The translations under genes and the position numbers were made by a program. A stretch of 64,000 nt of DNA from Brachypterus glaber. Taxonomy: Eukaryota; Arthropoda; Insecta; Coleoptera; Kateretidae. Position 1 is the stretch's first letter. Each line of letters begins with the position of its first letter. The notes under the pieces were generated by a model. The model did no database searches. It was not told the DNA's origin and was given only the letters and a program-made list of their open reading frames with translations. Of this stretch, positions 58,971-64,000 are shown piece after piece. The stretch is taken from assembly GCA_958510825.1 (NCBI GenBank), contig OY294049.1, positions 34,934,774-34,998,773 of the forward strand. Direction: 5' to 3'.

Positions 58971-60228
58971 CAAGACCCACCCAAAAATGTTTTGGTTGAA
59001 AAAAAAACTTTATTAGTTTCCACCTCCCCCATCGTAATCCATCTTAACGCTAACCACTATCATCCTCTGCCCAAATACGTATTTTAAGAACGACGCCAAA
59101 CGACCAATAGTAACTTATCGAGAAAATTAATAGTTTTACCCCCCCCCCCCCCTTAAGCCCCTTGTCCCACCCTAATTTTTATCAAAAACAATCCCAGTCA
59201 AGAACTTTTGGTTGGGAACCTATGGTCCAAATTTAAAGTCTTCAGCTCAAAGCGTTGTCGAGTTATTGTAAAATATTTGCAAGACAGACTTTTTTTGGAA
59301 ATTAAGGCGTTTCAAATATTGCTATTTTTACGTTATTTCATTTAGGTTTTTAATTACTGTGTGTAATACACACTGTATACCATGCAAAAAATAAATCAAA
59401 AATGTTTAACAGTTATTTTTAATCGATACGTATTTATATCGTCTAGGTTATCGCAAAGTTAATATATCTTGAAATATTAGTTCATTATTTTTCTTAAGAA
59501 TATTGATAAATCAATAATTATTATATGCGTCATAAATTATATAAATGTAGGGGAGAGTGATGCAGTAGCGGAATAGGTACTTATTTCGGTGGGCATTTTA
59601 ATCGGACTTTTTGTTGGTTATACATAAGCGTTCAACTTCGAAAATATAAATGCTGTTTGTGATTTTTTTTGTGGTTTGGGCAAAAACTGAAAAAAAAAGA
59701 GTTTATAACTCTTGATAAAGAGTTTATTGGTATAACTCTCTTTTTTTTTTTGATTTAGAAGTTATATCTTTGAATTACCAAACCAAAAATTGTGAAAAAA
59801 AAATAAATTTAGTAATAACAATTGTTAAGTTTCTTTATTTATTCATTTAAATTCATACAAGTATTATGTACTTCACTTCCTCACTTTTTCACTAATTAAA
59901 AAAAACTTTTATTTAATTAGGGAAAAAAGCGAGGACCGCAGAGCACGGGGAACTAAATATATATTATATAGATATGTTTTATATCGTTGAAAAGAACTTT
60001 TTAAGCGGATTTTAAATACATACGCTTTTCTTATTGATAATACTTATCAAAATAGTGGTAATTACTTAGTAAACCCCGATGTCCCCTATCGATGTATCAG
60101 GTTATTAGCAGTTCACAGAAGCATAAGTAAACGATGTTGTCAAATGCTTATAATTTTCGTGAAATCGCAAAATTTTCTTTTTTTCATTAAATAGCGCGCG
60201 TAAAAAGTACGAAACAAGTTGATCGGCC

Positions 60229-60592
60229 AAGAATGTACGAAGCAAAATATAGTTCTCCGCATGAATGAAAGTCTCCGACGTAAGGGGGAGGAATCATTCG
60301 CGCTCTCTTCTTTCTGTCAAAAGCGTTATAAGGCGTGTGTGCCTACATCGGGCCTCCCACTTGCACACACATTCCAAACATATTTCCCGTAGCCACAGAT
60401 CCGTACGTCAAACTATATTTGAAGGGATAGGGGAATCTCAACGCCAATTCAGTAGTAGGGATAGGAGTCGTTTAGGTGATCGTCGCGTCTGCAAAACAAA
60501 CCAATGCGCATTTAATTTGAACACTGGCGCGCCATGGCGTTGAGATTCCCCTATCCCCTTCAAATCTTTTGCTTCGTTCATTCTTGGGAACT
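60229..60592. mobile_element. Foldback MITE split by a nested insertion
   Basis: The right arm (60536-60592, GGCGTTGAGATTCCCCTATC and on) is the reverse complement of two separated left pieces: 60229-60252, and 60413-60445 with AGGGGAATCTCAACGCC. The 160 bp between them is a G+C-richer insert with TATAGTT and AAACTATA at its edges. The ORF over this region is discounted. Confidence 0.72.
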
Positions 60593-61254
60593 CAACTTAA
60601 CTACCATCCAAAGTGTTTATAAAATAAAAAAAATGTATTTTTTATGAAATATTTTTATTGATATAAAAAAATAAATAAAAAACACTACATAAACTACAAT
60701 TACTTATCCTAAATAAAAATATTACAGTCTTATATTTAAAATACATGTCTATAAACTATCCATAAATATGAGTAAAAAAATTGTAATAAACCTATGTTTT
60801 TGGATGATTATCACAAATAATTTAGATCACAAGTAAATCAATATAATACCAATTTTTACCATAAAAATACTGAACATTTTAAATAGATGCTGCCCTTTAC
60901 CGTTTAGAATTTTTAAGACCACTGTTAGAATTAATAGTTTTTTTAGCAAAAGTCTGATGTTATAGGTTTAACAGTAAAAAAATATCAATTTTTAATTAAT
61001 TAGTTTTATATTTAAGCATCCAATGCTTAAAAATATAAGATTTTTATCTGCGCTGCTGTCAATTTCATATAGGGAAAAGTTTAAAATAATATATTAATAA
61101 AAGAGGCGATAGAGGCCTTAACAAGGCCAAAAAGCACTCATTTAAATAATTATTATAAATACTTAATAATTACTTAAAAAATTAATATTCCTAGTTAATT
61201 TGGACCATAAACCGACCATTTAAATACTGTCTTTTAAAAGCATAAATGATTGAA

Positions 61255-62564
61255 TCATTTTTGAATAAATACCTTATTACAAAAAGAAATCAAAATTTCT
61301 ATCAGAATGATATCACTCCTGACATCTGGAATGATATTTGCAGGATGATGAATCAATGTAGGAGCGAACACCGTTGCCAAATTTGAAGGGTTCATTTTGT
61401 TCACCAAAGAATGTAAGGAAACTCTGCAAGTAACGAAATAGGGTAAGTCCCAGAGTAGGGTAAGTTACGAAATAGGGTAAGCTAAGAATTTGGGTAAGTA
61501 ACGAAATAGGATAAGAAAATAGGATAAGTAACAAAATAGGCTAAGTCACGAAATAGAGTAAGCTAAGAATAAGGGTAAGTAACGAAATAGGGTAACAAAA
61601 TAGGGTAAGTAACAAAATAGGGTAAGCTACCAAATAAGGTAAGCTAATAATAAGGGTAAGTAACGAAATAGGGTAAGTGACCAAATAGGGCAAGTGACAA
61701 AATAGGATAAGTAATAAAGTATGGTTAGTAATGAAATAGGGTAAGTAAATACCTATAAGGGATTCAGAATTGGGGAAAACTTACCTGTTTAAATGCTCTA
61801 TCATAAATTTTAAAGTGTCATAATGTGGCTTTGGAAGATTTAACAATGCTTGTTTTATGGAAGAAACCCGTAACTCCACTTTATCATGTTCTGTAACAAA
61901 AGTTTCATAATCAGGTCATTATAAATCCCAATATAAGTTTTATAATGACACTATGAAGCGCAAATAAAAAATAACTTACGAATTGCGTCTATAAGTCTTG
62001 GATGAACTTCAAAAGTTATTAGAGGTACTGGAAGTATTCTGAGATATAGCTTTAGAGATCCTGTAATGACGTTTATATTGGGGTATTTGTCTTGGCTTAA
62101 ATCGGCTTTTTCTCCATCTAAAAAAAATAAAACAACGTTGTTTAAATACAACAGAAATTATTTAAACGGTTAAAGTTAATCCCCCAGATAATTTTAAGAA
62201 ATAATCCATAATCATGTTAACTACTGTTTAAAGTAGTACCACCGAGTTGTAATGGTATGGTATTATAATATTTATTATACATATAGGATGTATAGGATTA
62301 CCCGGGCGGTATCTCTTGGATTAATGCGATTACCTTTGTCAAAAGCCATCCTAATCGCATCAATTTCTTCAGCAAAACCACTTAATCTGTAGATACCCTC
62401 ATGGGTAAGCCCTCTAGCCTCCACTTCAGCCACACATTTCGTAACCACAAATGGAAGATCAGATTTGTATGCACTGAGAAAAGTGGTCAGTTCTATGCCA
62501 AATACTCCTCTTAAATGTTTTAAATCTGGGATACAATCGTTGGCGAATTTTTCGGAACATTTTT
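61255..62564 (-). CDS. Chimaerin-like RhoGAP, last four exons (5' partial)
   Basis: Minus-strand exons 62334-62564, 61980-62117, 61785-61890 and 61255-61423 give 213 aa plus stop, with all junction phases in agreement. The first residues (KCSEKFANDC) are the tail of a C1 diacylglycerol-binding domain. A complete RhoGAP domain follows: LTHEGIYRLSGF with the arginine finger, FDK-DGEKADLS, LKLYLRILPVPLI, LPKPHYDTLKFMIEHLNR and MNPSNLATVFAPTL with the conserved Asn. The end is IEILISFCNKVFIQK. The order C1-RhoGAP and the wording match chimaerins and Drosophila RhoGAP5A, which switch off Rac downstream of diacylglycerol. The SH2 and most of the C1 exons must lie beyond 62564. I saw none up to 64000, so intron size there is large. 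Confidence 0.93.
61424..61750. repeat. Intronic minisatellite in RhoGAP gene
   Basis: About 15 tandem copies of a 17-24-bp unit such as AACGAAATAGGGTAAGT, filling the last intron. On the coding (minus) strand the units read ACTTACCCTATTTCGTT, so they are pyrimidine-rich next to the acceptor at 61424. Confidence 0.92.
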
Positions 62565-62709
62565 CTAAAAAAAAATTATAAATAATGGGACACACTTATT
62601 ATTATGGGTTATATTGTACGGACACTAGATCTAGGTCTTAAGTTAGGCGCCTTGCAAGTAGAACCCAAATCAAAGTTAGCGGGAAAAAAAGTTAGCTTAA
62701 GGGGTCTTT

Positions 62710-63220
62710 CTACCTTCAAATTTTAAAAATATTTTGTTTTTAAACATTTTTTTATATAGAAAGAAAAAAGATATAATTGTGAAATTTTGTAGGTTAAATA
62801 TAAATGTTTATTTATATTCAAAGAATACATTTTTTTTACATTTTTAAAGTGATAACGACTTCAATAACAAAATGGCGGACGTTTTTCAAAAATCAAGAAA
62901 AAACGTCTGCCATTTTGTTATTTTTTGGCCAAAAAAAAATCTTCTAGATAGGGCTATAGCGACTTCAATACTGAATAATATCCCGTTTTTTTTTAGTCGA
63001 TTGAAACGGCTGAAATAATGGCGACCACCATTTTTTTTTTTTCAAAAAAAAATTATGCCAAGAAGTAGCACTTAAAAAATCTAAAAAAAAAATGTTTGTA
63101 TTCCTTAAATATAAATAAACATACCTACAAAATTTCAGAATGATATCTTTTTTCTTTGTATAAAAAAAATGTTTAAAAACAAAATATTTTTAAAAATTGA
63201 AGGTAGAAAGCAAAATTGCT
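62710..63220. mobile_element. Foldback element
   Basis: CTACCTTCAAATTTTAAAAA pairs with AATTGAAGGTAG, and AAATATAAATGTTTATTTAT-type words are mirrored at 63100. Further small palindromes lie at 63230-63480 and 63515-63557 (CTTTCGCTTGCGTCTAAA with its mirror). No gene is seen to the window end. Confidence 0.65.
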
Positions 63221-64000
63221 TTTTTTTTAAATCAGAATAAAAATTTAAATTTAATTGATGAATGGTATTTATGCGAAAATTCATTCCTTAAAAAATATTG
63301 ATTAAATAATTTACAGTATTTTGAATTTTTTATATTTTTTATTTAAAAAAAAGTCTAAAAAATAAAAAAAAAAACAAAATGCAGCAAAATTGTTATTAAT
63401 CAATATCTTTTAACAAAATTTAATATTTGTCGATGAATTTCTGCATAAAATACCTTTGATTAATTAAATTTATATTTTTATTTCCTGCGGTTTTTTCCAG
63501 GGGAGGCGGCGCAAAAGCTTTCGCTTGCGTCTAAAATTTAGACGCAAGCGAAAGCATTTAATGTTTGGGTGTAAACCTATAAAAATATGTAATTTAGTTA
63601 TTTTTTTTGTATCAACAGACTATTTAATTGAATCTTTTTATAAAAGACAACTGACAGTAACAGTTGTACATCTAAGACCAGCTGAATTGACTTAAATTCG
63701 TTGGAATGCATTAATTATAATAATTATCTTGAATCTAATGATCAATTGTATAAAATTTAATTCATAAAACAGACTTTATGCATTTTTTTTTAATTAAGAT
63801 ACCCACACACGCTAATCTTGAATACAAATTAAGTTTTAGTGATTTTCCAATGCAAACCAACATGTCCTGTTAGTAGGAAGTCTACATATTAGACAGTTAA
63901 ACCTGAGGTGCTCGGTTTCGGAAGATTATGGATTTTTTTCGTCAGAAATGACCACAGCCGACTTAATAGTTCTTTATTTTATACTGATTTAGATTATTCT

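Noticed and set aside
60265..60543. 92-codon Arg/Ser/His-rich ORF
   Set aside because: It spans a foldback arm and the nested insert. Composition comes from the G+C-rich insert, and there is no promoter or splice support.

Overview
The window is AT-rich eukaryotic DNA with short genes, GT-AG introns and dense non-autonomous transposons. It is almost certainly an insect genome. Support comes from TATA boxes paired with the arthropod TCAGT initiator, a chimaerin-type RhoGAP gene, small secreted glycine-rich peptide genes and a Penelope-like element. A beetle is plausible because the 14.3-17.8 kb gene resembles the glycine-rich tenecin-3/holotricin-3 type of antimicrobial peptide, but the order is only an inference. 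Most real genes here have tiny exons, so I rebuilt them from splice sites and reading phase rather than from long ORFs.

Layout. From 1.0 to 31 kb lies a cluster of small secreted-peptide genes. A nine-exon gene (1048-6264, +), a three-exon gene (9525-12013, +), a three-exon gene (23787-27539, +) and a gene with a coding minisatellite (29323-31060, +) all carry a recurring motif of the form R/N-L-G-E/Q-N-G-A/G-G-I/V-Y/H. A glycine-rich gene on the minus strand (14304-17767) sits among them. The 32.9-44.3 kb part holds three more two-exon genes for small secreted proteins with no family I recognise (32976-36653 +, 38300-41046 -, 43058-44296 -). All eight genes share one design: a first coding exon of only 3-8 codons ending in phase 0, so the first intron interrupts the signal peptide.

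At 48.2-52.2 kb there is a probable membrane-protein gene whose promoter and first exon are tandemly duplicated. Its intron holds an inverted pair of Penelope GIY-YIG copies. The 54.5-58.5 kb part carries a four-exon minus-strand gene for a secreted Pro/Gly/Tyr-rich, Cys-containing, Thr-rich protein. The 61.3-62.6 kb part holds the last four exons of a chimaerin-like RhoGAP on the minus strand.

The rest is mostly repeats: foldback elements, PIF/Harbinger-like, piggyBac-like and mariner-like MITEs, a roughly 310-bp family present five times, simple repeats and a tRNA-derived SINE-like element. One Harbinger-like MITE can be compared with its empty site elsewhere in the window. The main candidates for something undescribed are the LGENGAGI peptide family, with its exact 142-bp exon-intron tandem duplication, and a set of elements whose interiors are saturated with one short palindromic word.
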